This document shows, piece after piece, positions 44,320 through 54,465 of a stretch of 54,473 nucleotides of DNA. Origin of the DNA: Spirochaetaceae bacterium (GTDB taxonomy: Bacteria; Spirochaetota; Spirochaetia; SZUA-6; Bin103); NCBI GenBank assembly GCA_028818385.1, contig JAPPNY010000059.1, forward strand, positions 1 through 54,473. The letters are read 5' to 3'. The position numbers and the translations under genes were made by a program. Numbering within the stretch: position 1 is the stretch's first letter; the number at the start of each line of letters is the position of its first letter. Under the pieces are notes generated by a model. The model ran no database searches. It was not told where the DNA came from and worked only from the letters and a program-made list of their open reading frames with translations.

Positions 44320-46083
44320 TCATGGGCGACTGATCAGCCCACTGCGCGGGCTCAGGGAGAACCCCGCATTGCGAAGCGTGATCAGTACGTCGCCCAAGTG
44401 TAGATCGTCCAAGACCAAACCTCTCTGGATCGCTGTTCTGAGAATGTTGGCGTAGACGACACTGGGACTCAGATCTTTGGTGTCCGACAGTTCCCCGATG
44501 GCCTCACGTACCAAGGCGGCGGTGTCACCGTTGGCATACACTGCCCGCGTGGGTTGCTGATCGAGATCGGGTTTCTGAACGGTCAGGACGAGGTCTATCG
44601 TAACGACAGCTTCCGAGCCGGAGTTGAGTCCCTTGACGGATCGCTGCCCCTTGTCGAGAACCGCTACGTGAACGGGTGCCGGCTTGAAGCCGGCATCGCG
44701 CAGTGCTCTCTGAACGAGTCCCCAAATCCGCCCGCTGCTGTTCCCGAATATCACGGACATGTAGCGGCCGGGTTTGAGAATCCTCCATGCCTCCTCGAAC
44801 GAGGCGCGGAGCAGGTTGGCGTAGCGCTCCGTGGCACCGTTTTTCTGCTTCCCCGTGGTATGCACGACGGCTTCGGACGAGTAGTCCGTGACCCTTCCTA
44901 TCCATGCTTCCTGAAAGAGGTTCATGTCGCTGTAGAAAATGTTGCTGCCAAACGGAGGATCGATAAACACGTAGTCGATCGACTCTCTATCGAGGTGGGC
45001 GAGGCGGTCGGCTGACATGATGTGGTACGTAACGTCCTTCAGCGAGAGCCCATCGAGCTTGGGCTGTCGCTCGAACAGCACGTTGTCGGATCGGATCACG
45101 GCATTCAACTTCCTGGCGAACAGATCGAACACGTTCCACTCATAGTATACGGGCGCAATATAGTAGGTCTGATTCTGTGCATTCAGCGGCCGCATCGGGC
45201 TCCACTGGTATCTCTTCGACGCGCGCGGAAGAATCGCCGTGAAAGCGAACCTGAGTTTCTGTCTGGTCGCGTCATCAGGCGTTTCTCCGATCGCCTTCCA
45301 GAGTTCCAGCAGGGCGATCGCGTTGCGAGGCGAAAAGAACATCGCGGTCTCTGTCATTCGTGACTTTCCCAACCCCGATCGGCCATACATCTCTCTATGC
45401 GGCTCGATCGTAAGCGACGGGATGTCATCGAGACGTGGGTCGCGCGTCGCATCGGCGATATTGCGCCAGTCAAGAGAGGATACGGGCTGTTCGACCTGAC
45501 GCCCACTCTCACCCTGCACCACCACCCGGACGGGCACGTCGGCGCTGCGAGGCCACGAACGGCGGGAAAAATCAGAGCCGCAGCCCGGGCAGCTCCTTGG
45601 AGCCTTTCCTTGTTCAGTCAGTTCCTCGAAATACGTGATCTCGATGTCACAACGAGGACAGCGGTAGCAGAACGACCACACCGTCCGAATGAGATCCACT
45701 ATGCTGTTGTCGGTCTCACGTCTCGTGTCGTACAGGCGTCCTATCGCAGCGCGTGCCCGCTGAGTCGCTTCGTGGCTTGCCCCCCGAAGCGTCTCTTCAG
45801 GGAGGTCCGTCAGGTAACCACGTGCGATGTGCTGACCGAGCACCGAGATGTCGCTGAGCCGCGCTCGACGATTGAGTTGCAGCGCGGCGAGGCCCGTCAT
45901 CCCGGAGCCGGCGAAGAAGTCGGCTACGATCTCGCCGGGCTCGGTGAAGGCCTCGATGAACGGTCGGATCGCGCCGATTGGCACCTTCGTCAGGTAGGTG
46001 TGGCAGTTGTAGACGGGGTCGGTTCGAGGTGCCACAAGGGTTGCGGAAAGACTGTCCACGCGTGCGAGCGTAGCGTGTCGCAT
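44320..46083 (-). CDS. DNA methyltransferase of a probable restriction-modification system
   Basis: This 587-residue protein starts in the style of N4/N6 DNA methylases (NCHTYLTKVPIGAIRPFI). The SAM motif FFAGSG is at 56-61 and the catalytic DPPF at 375-378 (IDPPFGSNIFYSD). Between them lies a zinc-finger-like insert with paired cysteines CPRC (142-145) and CPGC (165-168). DPPF is typical of N6-adenine methylation. GGAGGAAAC sits directly before ATG 46083. It is transcribed away from the C-box-like operators and the controller and candidate nuclease genes, the standard divergent layout of controller-regulated type II systems. Its G+C appears lower than the flanking genes. Confidence 0.8.
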   Translation of the reverse strand: MRHATLARVDSLSATLVAPRTDPVYNCHTYLTKVPIGAIRPFIEAFTEPGEIVADFFAGSGMTGLAALQLNRRARLSDISVLGQHIARGYLTDLPEETLRGASHEATQRARAAIGRLYDTRRETDNSIVDLIRTVWSFCYRCPRCDIEITYFEELTEQGKAPRSCPGCGSDFSRRSWPRSADVPVRVVVQGESGRQVEQPVSSLDWRNIADATRDPRLDDIPSLTIEPHREMYGRSGLGKSRMTETAMFFSPRNAIALLELWKAIGETPDDATRQKLRFAFTAILPRASKRYQWSPMRPLNAQNQTYYIAPVYYEWNVFDLFARKLNAVIRSDNVLFERQPKLDGLSLKDVTYHIMSADRLAHLDRESIDYVFIDPPFGSNIFYSDMNLFQEAWIGRVTDYSSEAVVHTTGKQKNGATERYANLLRASFEEAWRILKPGRYMSVIFGNSSGRIWGLVQRALRDAGFKPAPVHVAVLDKGQRSVKGLNSGSEAVVTIDLVLTVQKPDLDQQPTRAVYANGDTAALVREAIGELSDTKDLSPSVVYANILRTAIQRGLVLDDLHLGDVLITLRNAGFSLSPRSGLISRP

Positions 46084-46106
46084 GTTTCCTCCGGTTGCAC
46101 AGTGGT

Positions 46107-46132
46107 GACGCATAGTCTGTAGACTCATAGTT
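46107..46132. promoter_or_regulatory. Two tandem C-box-like operators
   Basis: GACGCATAGTC (46107-46117) and GACTCATAGTT (46122-46132) are two near-palindromic 11-mers of the form GACT-N3-AGTC, four bases apart. The junction reads AGTCTGTAGACT, itself a palindrome. This is the organisation of C-boxes bound by controller proteins of systems such as PvuII and Esp1396I. The boxes lie 24 bp from the methyltransferase start and about 15 bp before the controller gene. CATAGT may double as a -10 box. Confidence 0.7.
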
Positions 46133-46147
46133 TACAGGCTGCGCAGG

Positions 46148-46407
46148 GTGGACAGCAAACGCGTTGGGGGCGTCGAGCGATCAGCGATCCGAAACACATA
46201 CTCGCAGCGAATCTCCGGCGGCTCCGGACCTCTGCCGGACTATCGCAGGAGGAGCTTGCCGCACGTTCGAATCTGCATCGCACGTACATCAGCTCCGTGG
46301 AGCGCGGCCGACGAAACGTCTCGGTGGAGAACATCTTCTCACTCGCAGATGCACTGGGTGTCCAGCCGGCGGACCTGTTGCAGGTTCGTCGCCACGGGGA
46401 GCGTTGA
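46148..46407 (+). CDS. XRE-family controller (C) protein, start unresolved or frameshifted
   Basis: From about 46183 to the TGA at 46405-46407 the DNA encodes a 74-residue XRE protein: SDPKHILAANLRRLRTSAGLSQEELA, then LHRTYISSVERGRRNVSVENIFSLADALGVQPADLL. This is very like restriction-modification C proteins. The frame is open back to a TAG at 46120 but has no ATG, GTG or TTG. The GTG at 46148 is one frame off; one extra base in the run of five G at 46166-46170 would join it to this frame and give about 86 residues. So there is either a sequencing or true indel, ribosomal frameshifting, or a rare start codon. The stop overlaps the next ATG (TGATG). Confidence 0.65.
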
Positions 46408-47885
46408 TGCCGTTCAAGGCCGACGCAAGTTTCCTGCGCTTTCTCAGCATGGGCGCCACAGGTGTGCGACGAACGATGGAGACTCTGCGCGACGGAGGCT
46501 TCGAACCGATTGAGCTGGAGCGGTACTGCGGCTCGAACAAGATCTGGTCGACGAAGATAAAGCGCCTGCGTGTTCCGGATCTCCTGTGCGTCAATACCGG
46601 ATTGCGAGTGGAGGTTCGCGCGAAGAAGGAGCTCAAGATACGGATGAGCGACACACCGTCCAATCCGGATCGGGTTTGGGACGCGGGGCTGCGCGATGAG
46701 GATCTCGTTGCCTTCGTCGCCTGCTCGTTCCAGGATGGACGGGCCGTTGCCGCGGACGAGCCGGTTTTCCTGACTGTCGCGGCATTGCGTAGGTCGGCCA
46801 AGTCGTCCACTCTCGGTCCCCCGAAGTCCGCGTCCGAAGGTGCGGAACGAGATCGTACGTGGCCGGCGACGGTTCCCTCTCGCGACGGGAGGGTACTTGA
46901 GGTGGACACCGACAGAATCACCGTGGAGATGCACGCCGATGCAGCGCGGCCTGCACGCCGCCAGACGTACCGACTGAAGGGAAGGAACTCCTATGTCCGT
47001 GTGGGCGACACGTTCAAGGCGCGCACCACGATGATCGCCGGCGTCCCTCCATCTCTTGCCAATCTGTACTCTCCCGCGAAGTGGCAGTACGACCCGCTCC
47101 CGGCGCTCGGTTCCAAGAGCGACGTGGATCGCTATGCTGCCGTGAGAGCCTTGGCCCATCGTCCTGATCTCGGACCACGCCGTACCGCCGCGCTTGAAAA
47201 CGTGACACACGATGAGGGAGATGACCGCGTCGTGCTTGAGGCCGCGGGCGTCGCGGCGTCGCTCGGCTCCAGTCATGGCGAGACATGCTTGTCCCGGTTC
47301 ATCTGGAACAACGACGATCGGCCCGAACTCAGAATGGAAGCCGCGTTCATCCTTGCCGAGTTGGGCCATGCGCCGTTCGCCCATGAACACTTGACGAGGA
47401 TCGCCCGCTCCGGGCGGTTTCGGGACGATGAATTGCGCCAAGCGGCGGTATGGGGGCTCGGAAAGAGCGGTCTCCGGCGGTATGACGACCTCCTCAGCTT
47501 CATTGACGATCCGGACGACGATGTCGCTTTACATGCCATCGCCGGCTTCGATCGCCAGACGCCGACCGCCACCGTCAAGCGCTTGGTGGACGACCTTGCT
47601 TCTGGCGGAGACCGTCGCCGTGCCGCGGCTTCGGCGGCGCTCGTCGCCATCGGTTCTGATGAGGTGATCACGACGCTGGCGACCGCGGCACGGACCACGC
47701 CGGATGACTGGATTCTCGCCACCCTCGGGCGCATGCCGCCGGCGCGCGTCCGTCGGCTCCTTGCCGGTGACCACCTGCTGACGCGCATCTCACCTATGCT
47801 GCTCACCGCCGACGGCGCGAACTGGCTAGCGACCGAGGGGAAACGAGCGGACTTGGCCTTTCTGTTCGCTCAGGACATTGCCTGA
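46407..47885 (+). CDS. Candidate restriction endonuclease with C-terminal HEAT-like repeats
   Basis: This is a 492-residue protein. The N-terminal 130 residues look like a PD-(D/E)xK-type nuclease: VPDLL with Asp58, then about ten residues later LRVEVRAKKELKIRMSD with Glu69 and Lys73, and a following strand DLVAFVACS. The spacing E-V-R-A-K is not the classic ExK, so the assignment is tentative. From about 230 on, repeated helical pairs such as VVLEAAGVAASLGSS, LRMEAAFILAELGHA, LRQAAVWGLGKSG and [16 protein letters not shown] indicate HEAT/PBS-lyase-like repeats. Its ATG overlaps the controller stop, so it should be co-expressed with it from the C-box promoter. Confidence 0.6.
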   Translation: MPFKADASFLRFLSMGATGVRRTMETLRDGGFEPIELERYCGSNKIWSTKIKRLRVPDLLCVNTGLRVEVRAKKELKIRMSDTPSNPDRVWDAGLRDEDLVAFVACSFQDGRAVAADEPVFLTVAALRRSAKSSTLGPPKSASEGAERDRTWPATVPSRDGRVLEVDTDRITVEMHADAARPARRQTYRLKGRNSYVRVGDTFKARTTMIAGVPPSLANLYSPAKWQYDPLPALGSKSDVDRYAAVRALAHRPDLGPRRTAALENVTHDEGDDRVVLEAAGVAASLGSSHGETCLSRFIWNNDDRPELRMEAAFILAELGHAPFAHEHLTRIARSGRFRDDELRQAAVWGLGKSGLRRYDDLLSFIDDPDDDVALHAIAGFDRQTPTATVKRLVDDLASGGDRRRAAASAALVAIGSDEVITTLATAARTTPDDWILATLGRMPPARVRRLLAGDHLLTRISPMLLTADGANWLATEGKRADLAFLFAQDIA

Positions 47886-48024
47886 TGAATCGCCAACCCC
47901 CGTCGCGATTCGGGCGTTGGAAGCCTCCCGGGGCCACCGGCCTGGGTCAGTCGCTGTCGCAGTAGCCGCCTCCGCTGCGTCATGTACGGTGCCGAACGGC
48001 ACGCCACAACCTGGGAGATTGAGT

Positions 48025-49164
48025 ATGAAACAGCCGACGACGTGGCGACAGATTCTTCAGCGACACGCTGACCGGTTCCTCAAATGGCTGGATGAGACCA
48101 ATTCCGAGCACAGACTCGTGGACGAGACAGCATCACATCTCACCGAGTATCTCATCGCTTCCATCCGTACGAAGGATGATGCGCGCGGATTCTGGGACGC
48201 AATTCCAGCGGTCCGGTCTGAGTGCAACGATTCCGATACATATGAAAGGCCATGCGCAGCAGAGGCTTACGCCTATGTGCATCTACTTCATCGATATTGC
48301 CGCACATGGTCTGTTCTTCATCACATGACCGCGACGAACGTACTCCCGCTTGCCCGCCATGGTGTTCGCGTATTGGACGTCGGTACCGGCCCAGCTCCGG
48401 CGCTCTACGCTATCGATGACTTCTATCGTGTTCTTCGCCAGTTCGCTCACGAGTTGGGGATCCAGGAACTATATGTTGCCGATCCCACTCTGAATTGCAT
48501 TGAGAAGAGTAGCTCGATGGAGAGGTTCATCCATAGATTCTCAGAGTGTTGTAGGAGGCCAGGGCCGTTTGGGGCGACAATAGGGGAGTTCACCGACCTT
48601 GATTTCCGGTCGGAGCGTAAGTCCTATTTCGACAACTATCGCTATGAAACGTATTGGGACCCGGATGAACAGGAGTATCAACAGTGGGACAACTCGGAAA
48701 TCGCGGCAGAAGATAGCAACGCGCTCTTTCGGTATCGGATAGTAGTATTCAGCAACTTCCTCACAATGGGTAACGATGTCTCGCGGTACGAGACTGAGCT
48801 GCGCATTCTGTTTCGCGATCTGAGGCCGGGCGCGGTGGTCATTATACTGGGAGCCACCGGTGACCACTATCAAGCAATCTACAGCGATCTCGCTCGGTTG
48901 GCGAGCGATGAGGGGTTGAGGTGCGGCGAGTGGGATAGCGACGGTCTCGGAGATCGAGTTGGTGGATTCCTCGCACGCATCAAGGCCGCTCAATTTGATG
49001 TTTACCGACATCTAGAGGGTCTTGCATCCGCAAGTGCTCTTTGTCGCGTCAGTCACCCGGACTATTGGGTGTCAGCACCGTCTCCCAAGACTAAGACCAA
49101 ATTTGCACTACGTGTCTTTCGTCGCGGCAAATGGCCTGCGAGTGCTCCGGGAGCGGGGGGTTGA
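48025..49164 (+). CDS. SAM-binding methyltransferase-like protein
   Basis: This 379-residue protein has a class I SAM-binding motif, VRVLDVGTGPAPALYAIDDF, near residue 113. An acidic strand end (ELYVADPT) and FRYRIVVFSNFLTMGN follow, then RDLRPGAVVIILGATG, fitting the Rossmann order. The wording DVGTGPAPALYA recalls Rsm22-like rRNA methyltransferases, but the match is weak. G+C is clearly lower than elsewhere: one 60-base line counts 50%. With the restriction-modification genes just upstream on the same strand, it is probably a transferred accessory gene. GGGAG lies about a dozen bases before the ATG. Confidence 0.6.
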   Translation: MKQPTTWRQILQRHADRFLKWLDETNSEHRLVDETASHLTEYLIASIRTKDDARGFWDAIPAVRSECNDSDTYERPCAAEAYAYVHLLHRYCRTWSVLHHMTATNVLPLARHGVRVLDVGTGPAPALYAIDDFYRVLRQFAHELGIQELYVADPTLNCIEKSSSMERFIHRFSECCRRPGPFGATIGEFTDLDFRSERKSYFDNYRYETYWDPDEQEYQQWDNSEIAAEDSNALFRYRIVVFSNFLTMGNDVSRYETELRILFRDLRPGAVVIILGATGDHYQAIYSDLARLASDEGLRCGEWDSDGLGDRVGGFLARIKAAQFDVYRHLEGLASASALCRVSHPDYWVSAPSPKTKTKFALRVFRRGKWPASAPGAGG

Positions 49165-49485
49165 TAAAGAATAAGAGTTGATCGGAGTAGGAGGGGACGC
49201 GGGCTCAAGTCAGGTTGGTGTGGCGTATGTGCGCTCAGGAGTGCAGCGTAGAGTCGGGGGACACGCTCAGGCGGGGCGGTTGCGATCGTCGAATCGTGAG
49301 ACCGACTTTGCCTGTGTGTTGGTCGCGGAGGGTAGAGTCGTGATGGGCATGAACTCACGGAAAGGGGTGACAGCGGGTTGGAGAGGGGATGAAGGGCACA
49401 TCGGGGAGACCTTATGCCGTGGGACTCTACGGGCCGTTGGCTGGAGTGAGTGCGAGGCGCCCGGCATGGTACGGTCCCGATCCAC
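49165..49485. other. 321-bp stretch without a recognised gene
   Basis: The region between the methyltransferase-like gene and aspS is purine-rich on the plus strand, with many GGGG runs. Possible frames on both strands (for example 49178-49495 plus and 49062-49604 minus) lack conserved domains and overlap real genes. I see no tRNA, tmRNA, RNase P or SRP signature. It must hold the aspS promoter and may hold remnants at the island's right edge. Confidence 0.5.
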
Positions 49486-51258
49486 ATGGGACTGAAACGA
49501 ACCAAGACATGCGGCGAGCTCCGAAGCACGGACGCCGGGTCGCCTGTGGTGCTGGGCGGCTGGGTCGACTCGTGGCGCGACCACGGCGGCATCCGCTTCC
49601 TCAATCTGCGTGACCGCTACGGCGTGACGCAGGTGGTGGTGGACGAGTCCTCTCCGCAGGAGGCGCACGACACGGCGGCCGGGCTGCGCGACGAGTACTG
49701 CATCGCGGTGGCCGGCACGGTGCGCCTGCGCCCCGCCGAGATGGCCAACGCCGGCCAGGCCACGGGCGAGATCGAGCTGGCGGCGGCGGAGATCGAGGTG
49801 CTGTCCACCTGCGACCCGCTGCCGTTCGCGATCGGCGACACGGTCGACGCGCGCGAGGAGTTGCGCCAGACCTACCGCTACCTGGACCTGCGCTCCGGCG
49901 TCATGCAGCGCAACCTGGTCCTGCGCAGCGCCGCCACCGCCGAGGTGCGCGCGGCGCTGACCGACCAGGGCTTTCTGGAGATCGAGACACCCACCATGGT
50001 GCGCTCCACCCCGGAAGGGGCGCGCGACTTCGTCGTGCCGTCACGGGTCTCGCCGGGACGGTTCTACGCGTTGCCGCAGTCACCGCAGATCTTCAAGCAG
50101 CTCCTGATGGTGAGCGGACTGGACCGCTACTTCCAGATCGCACGCTGCTACCGGGACGAGGACACGCGCGGCGATCGGCAGCCGGAGTTCACGCAGATCG
50201 ACATCGAAGCCAGCTTCGTGGAGCCCGACGACGTGTTCGACGCGGTAGAGAGCATGCTCGCGCGCGTGTTCGCGTGCTGTCTGGATCAGACGCTGGATAC
50301 CCCGTTCCCGCGCATCACCCACCAGGAGGCGATGGACCGCTACGGCTCCGAGAATCCCGACCTGCGCTTCGAGATGCCGCTCGTCGACTTCGGCCCGGTC
50401 GCCGGGCAGACCGACTTCAAGGTGTTCCGCTCGGTCCTGGACGGCGGCGGCGCGGTCAAGGCGCTGACGGTCTCCGGCGACGGCCTGTCGCGCGCCCGTA
50501 TCGACGCGCTGGAGCAGCACGCGAAGGCGCAGGGAGCCAAGGGGCTGGCCTGGACGCGTGTCACGGCGGACGGCCTGGACGGCGGCATCGCCCGCTTCCT
50601 GGGCCCCGTGGCTCCGCAGGCGATCGAGGCGCTGGATGCCTCTCCGGGCGACGTGGCGCTGTTCGTCGCTGACGGGCGGCAGACCGCCTGCCAGTCCCTC
50701 GGCGCGGTGCGGACGGCGCTCGGTGCGGAACTGCAGCCCGACGGCCACCGCTTCTGCTGGATCACCGACTTCCCGCTGTTCGAGTGGAACGAGGACGAGC
50801 AGCGCTGGGACCCGAGCCACCACCCGTTCTCGATGCCGCAGGAGCAGGATCTGGAGCGCCTGGAGACCGATCCGGGGTCCGTGCACGGCAAGGTCTATGA
50901 CCTGGTGCTCGATGGCGTCGAGCTGGGCTCGGGCTCGATCCGGATCCACGACCGCGCCCTGCAGGAACGAGTATTCGCGCTGATCGGTATCGACCGGGGT
51001 GAAGCCCGCCGCCGCTTCGGCTTCATGCTCGACGCGTTCCGCTACGGGCCGCCACCGCACGGCGGCGTCGCGTTCGGGCTGGACCGGTTGGTGATGCTGA
51101 TGGCCGGGCAGCCCACCATCCGCGAGGTGATCGCCTTTCCCAAGAACACGGCGATGGCGTCGCTGATGGACGGCTCGCCGTCACCGGTCGACGCCGAGCA
51201 ACTCGCGCAGGTAGGCCTGCAGATCACCACAACGGAGGATGACGATGGGCAAGTATAG
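49486..51258 (+). CDS. aspS: Aspartyl-tRNA synthetase
   Basis: This 590-residue class II synthetase of bacterial length has an N-terminal OB fold (VVLGGWVDSWRDHGGIRFLNLRDRYG). Motif 2 is in RYFQIARCYRDEDTRGDRQPEFTQID, the bacterial GAD insertion lies near 290-400, and motif 3 is GLDRLVMLMAG. The tail IREVIAFPKNTAMASLMDGSPSPV is typical of bacterial AspS. ATG 49486 was chosen; a GTG-type start at 49450 would add 12 residues. Its end overlaps the thioredoxin-like gene by 14 bp. Confidence 0.95.
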   Translation: MGLKRTKTCGELRSTDAGSPVVLGGWVDSWRDHGGIRFLNLRDRYGVTQVVVDESSPQEAHDTAAGLRDEYCIAVAGTVRLRPAEMANAGQATGEIELAAAEIEVLSTCDPLPFAIGDTVDAREELRQTYRYLDLRSGVMQRNLVLRSAATAEVRAALTDQGFLEIETPTMVRSTPEGARDFVVPSRVSPGRFYALPQSPQIFKQLLMVSGLDRYFQIARCYRDEDTRGDRQPEFTQIDIEASFVEPDDVFDAVESMLARVFACCLDQTLDTPFPRITHQEAMDRYGSENPDLRFEMPLVDFGPVAGQTDFKVFRSVLDGGGAVKALTVSGDGLSRARIDALEQHAKAQGAKGLAWTRVTADGLDGGIARFLGPVAPQAIEALDASPGDVALFVADGRQTACQSLGAVRTALGAELQPDGHRFCWITDFPLFEWNEDEQRWDPSHHPFSMPQEQDLERLETDPGSVHGKVYDLVLDGVELGSGSIRIHDRALQERVFALIGIDRGEARRRFGFMLDAFRYGPPPHGGVAFGLDRLVMLMAGQPTIREVIAFPKNTAMASLMDGSPSPVDAEQLAQVGLQITTTEDDDGQV

Positions 51259-51826
51259 GGATACCCGCCAGGAGTTCTGGCGCGCGCAATTCGATGCGGC
51301 CAAGCCGATGGCCCCGTACCTCGCCGACGGGAAGGACACGCACCGCGCGAAGTGGGAGGCCATGGCCGGGCGCATCACCCTGGGCGACGAGCAGCGGCAG
51401 CGCGCCGCGAGCTTCGTCCGTACCATGCCGGTGCTCTGCCTGAGCGGTGTCTGGTGCGGGGACTGCGTGCGCCAGGGGCCGATCCTGGAGGCGATCGCCG
51501 CAGCCTCGGCCGGGGTCGACCTGCGCTTCGTCGAGCGGGTCGAGGACGAGCTGGCCGAGGAGTTGCGCATCAACGGCGCGCTCAAGGTGCCGGTGGTGGT
51601 GCTGCTTTCGGAGGACTTCTACGAGCTGGCGCGCATCGGCGACCGCATGCTCAGCACCTACCGCAAGAAGGCGCAGCGCGAGCTCGGGCCGACCTGCGAG
51701 GTCGGCCTAGTGCCGCCGGCGGCCGAAGAGCTGGCGGTCGAGATCGACGAGTGGCTGGACGAGTTCGAACGCGCGCAGTGGATCCTGCGCCTGTCGCCAC
51801 TCCTGCGCCAGCGCTACGGGGACTGA
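51245..51826 (+). CDS. Thioredoxin-family protein
   Basis: This 193-residue protein has the redox motif WCGDC (Cys71, Cys74) in [16 protein letters not shown] and a cis-Pro in LKVPVVVLL. About 60 extra N-terminal residues precede the thioredoxin fold, and a long helical C-terminus follows. It resembles the YbbN-unrelated group that starts [15 protein letters not shown]; no specific function is known to me. ATG 51245 was preferred over ATG 51239 because GGAGG at 51234-51238 is properly spaced from it. It lies inside the end of aspS and 13 bp before the YyaL gene. Confidence 0.8.
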   Translation: MGKYRDTRQEFWRAQFDAAKPMAPYLADGKDTHRAKWEAMAGRITLGDEQRQRAASFVRTMPVLCLSGVWCGDCVRQGPILEAIAAASAGVDLRFVERVEDELAEELRINGALKVPVVVLLSEDFYELARIGDRMLSTYRKKAQRELGPTCEVGLVPPAAEELAVEIDEWLDEFERAQWILRLSPLLRQRYGD

Positions 51827-51839
51827 TCCCGGCGGGAGC

Positions 51840-54020
<2,181 letters not shown>

Positions 54021-54050
54021 TATCCTCTTTGCTGAAAGGACGGTGGTGTC

Positions 54051-54443
54051 ATGAGTGCGCTGGTGGACCCGACGCTGGCGTCCGATCTGGCCGGCGGCAC
54101 GCCGTCGCAGAGGGTGGACACCCTGTTCCACTATATGCGCAGGCGTGGGCAGTCCTTCTACGACGAGTCGGTCACGCAGCTCGAGCACGCGCTGCAATGC
54201 GCGCGCCAGGCCGAGCTGGCGGCGGCCGGCCCGGTGCCGGTGGCCGCGGCCCTGCTGCACGACCTCGGCCACTTCCTGGTCGACGAGCATGACGATCAGG
54301 CCGACTTCCTGACCGAGGACCTGCTCCACGAGGAGGTCGGCGCTACGTACCTGCAACCCTTCTTCATCGAGCGGCTCACCGAGCCGGTACGGCTGCACGT
54401 GCCGGCCAAGCGCTACCTGTTGTCAGCGCCCGCGATCTGGTAG
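54051..54443 (+). CDS. HD-domain hydrolase (PhnZ-like), C-terminally truncated
   Basis: This 130-residue product matches the start of PhnZ-like HD oxygenase/hydrolases: VTQLEHALQCARQAE (His46), ALLHDLGHFL (His70, Asp71, His74), LLHEEVGATYL (His93) and EPVRLHVPAKRYL (His116). Full-length relatives run to about 180-190 residues and supply a final metal-binding Asp. Here the sequence leaves the family right after AKRYL and stops seven codons later, exactly where a short repeat begins. It is therefore probably truncated by an insertion or rearrangement at about 54425. PhnZ itself cleaves 2-amino-1-hydroxyethylphosphonate. Confidence 0.75.
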   Translation: MSALVDPTLASDLAGGTPSQRVDTLFHYMRRRGQSFYDESVTQLEHALQCARQAELAAAGPVPVAAALLHDLGHFLVDEHDDQADFLTEDLLHEEVGATYLQPFFIERLTEPVRLHVPAKRYLLSAPAIW

Positions 54444-54465
54444 ATGGGAATCCCGCGATCTGGTA
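54429..54465 (+). repeat. Direct repeat and hairpin at the right edge
   Basis: CCCGCGATCTGGTA occurs at 54429-54442 and 54452-54465, 23 bp apart. The second copy lies inside a hairpin with arms TCCCGC (54451-54456) and GCGGGA (54467-54472). It begins where the HD gene loses homology, as expected at the end of a mobile element or a repeat cluster continuing beyond the window. Confidence 0.55.

Noticed and set aside
46265..46273. GTTCGAATC resembling a tRNA T-loop
   Set aside because: It lies inside the XRE coding frame and there are no acceptor or anticodon stems around it.
44320..49164. BREX, DISARM or other named defence system
   Set aside because: None of the marker genes of those systems (such as pglZ, brxC or a DISARM helicase) is present; only the methyltransferase, controller, candidate nuclease and a SAM-binding protein are seen.
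49062..49604. Possible gene on the minus strand across the gap before aspS
   Set aside because: The frame runs into the coding parts of two recognised genes and its Pro/Arg/Ser-rich translation has no domain.
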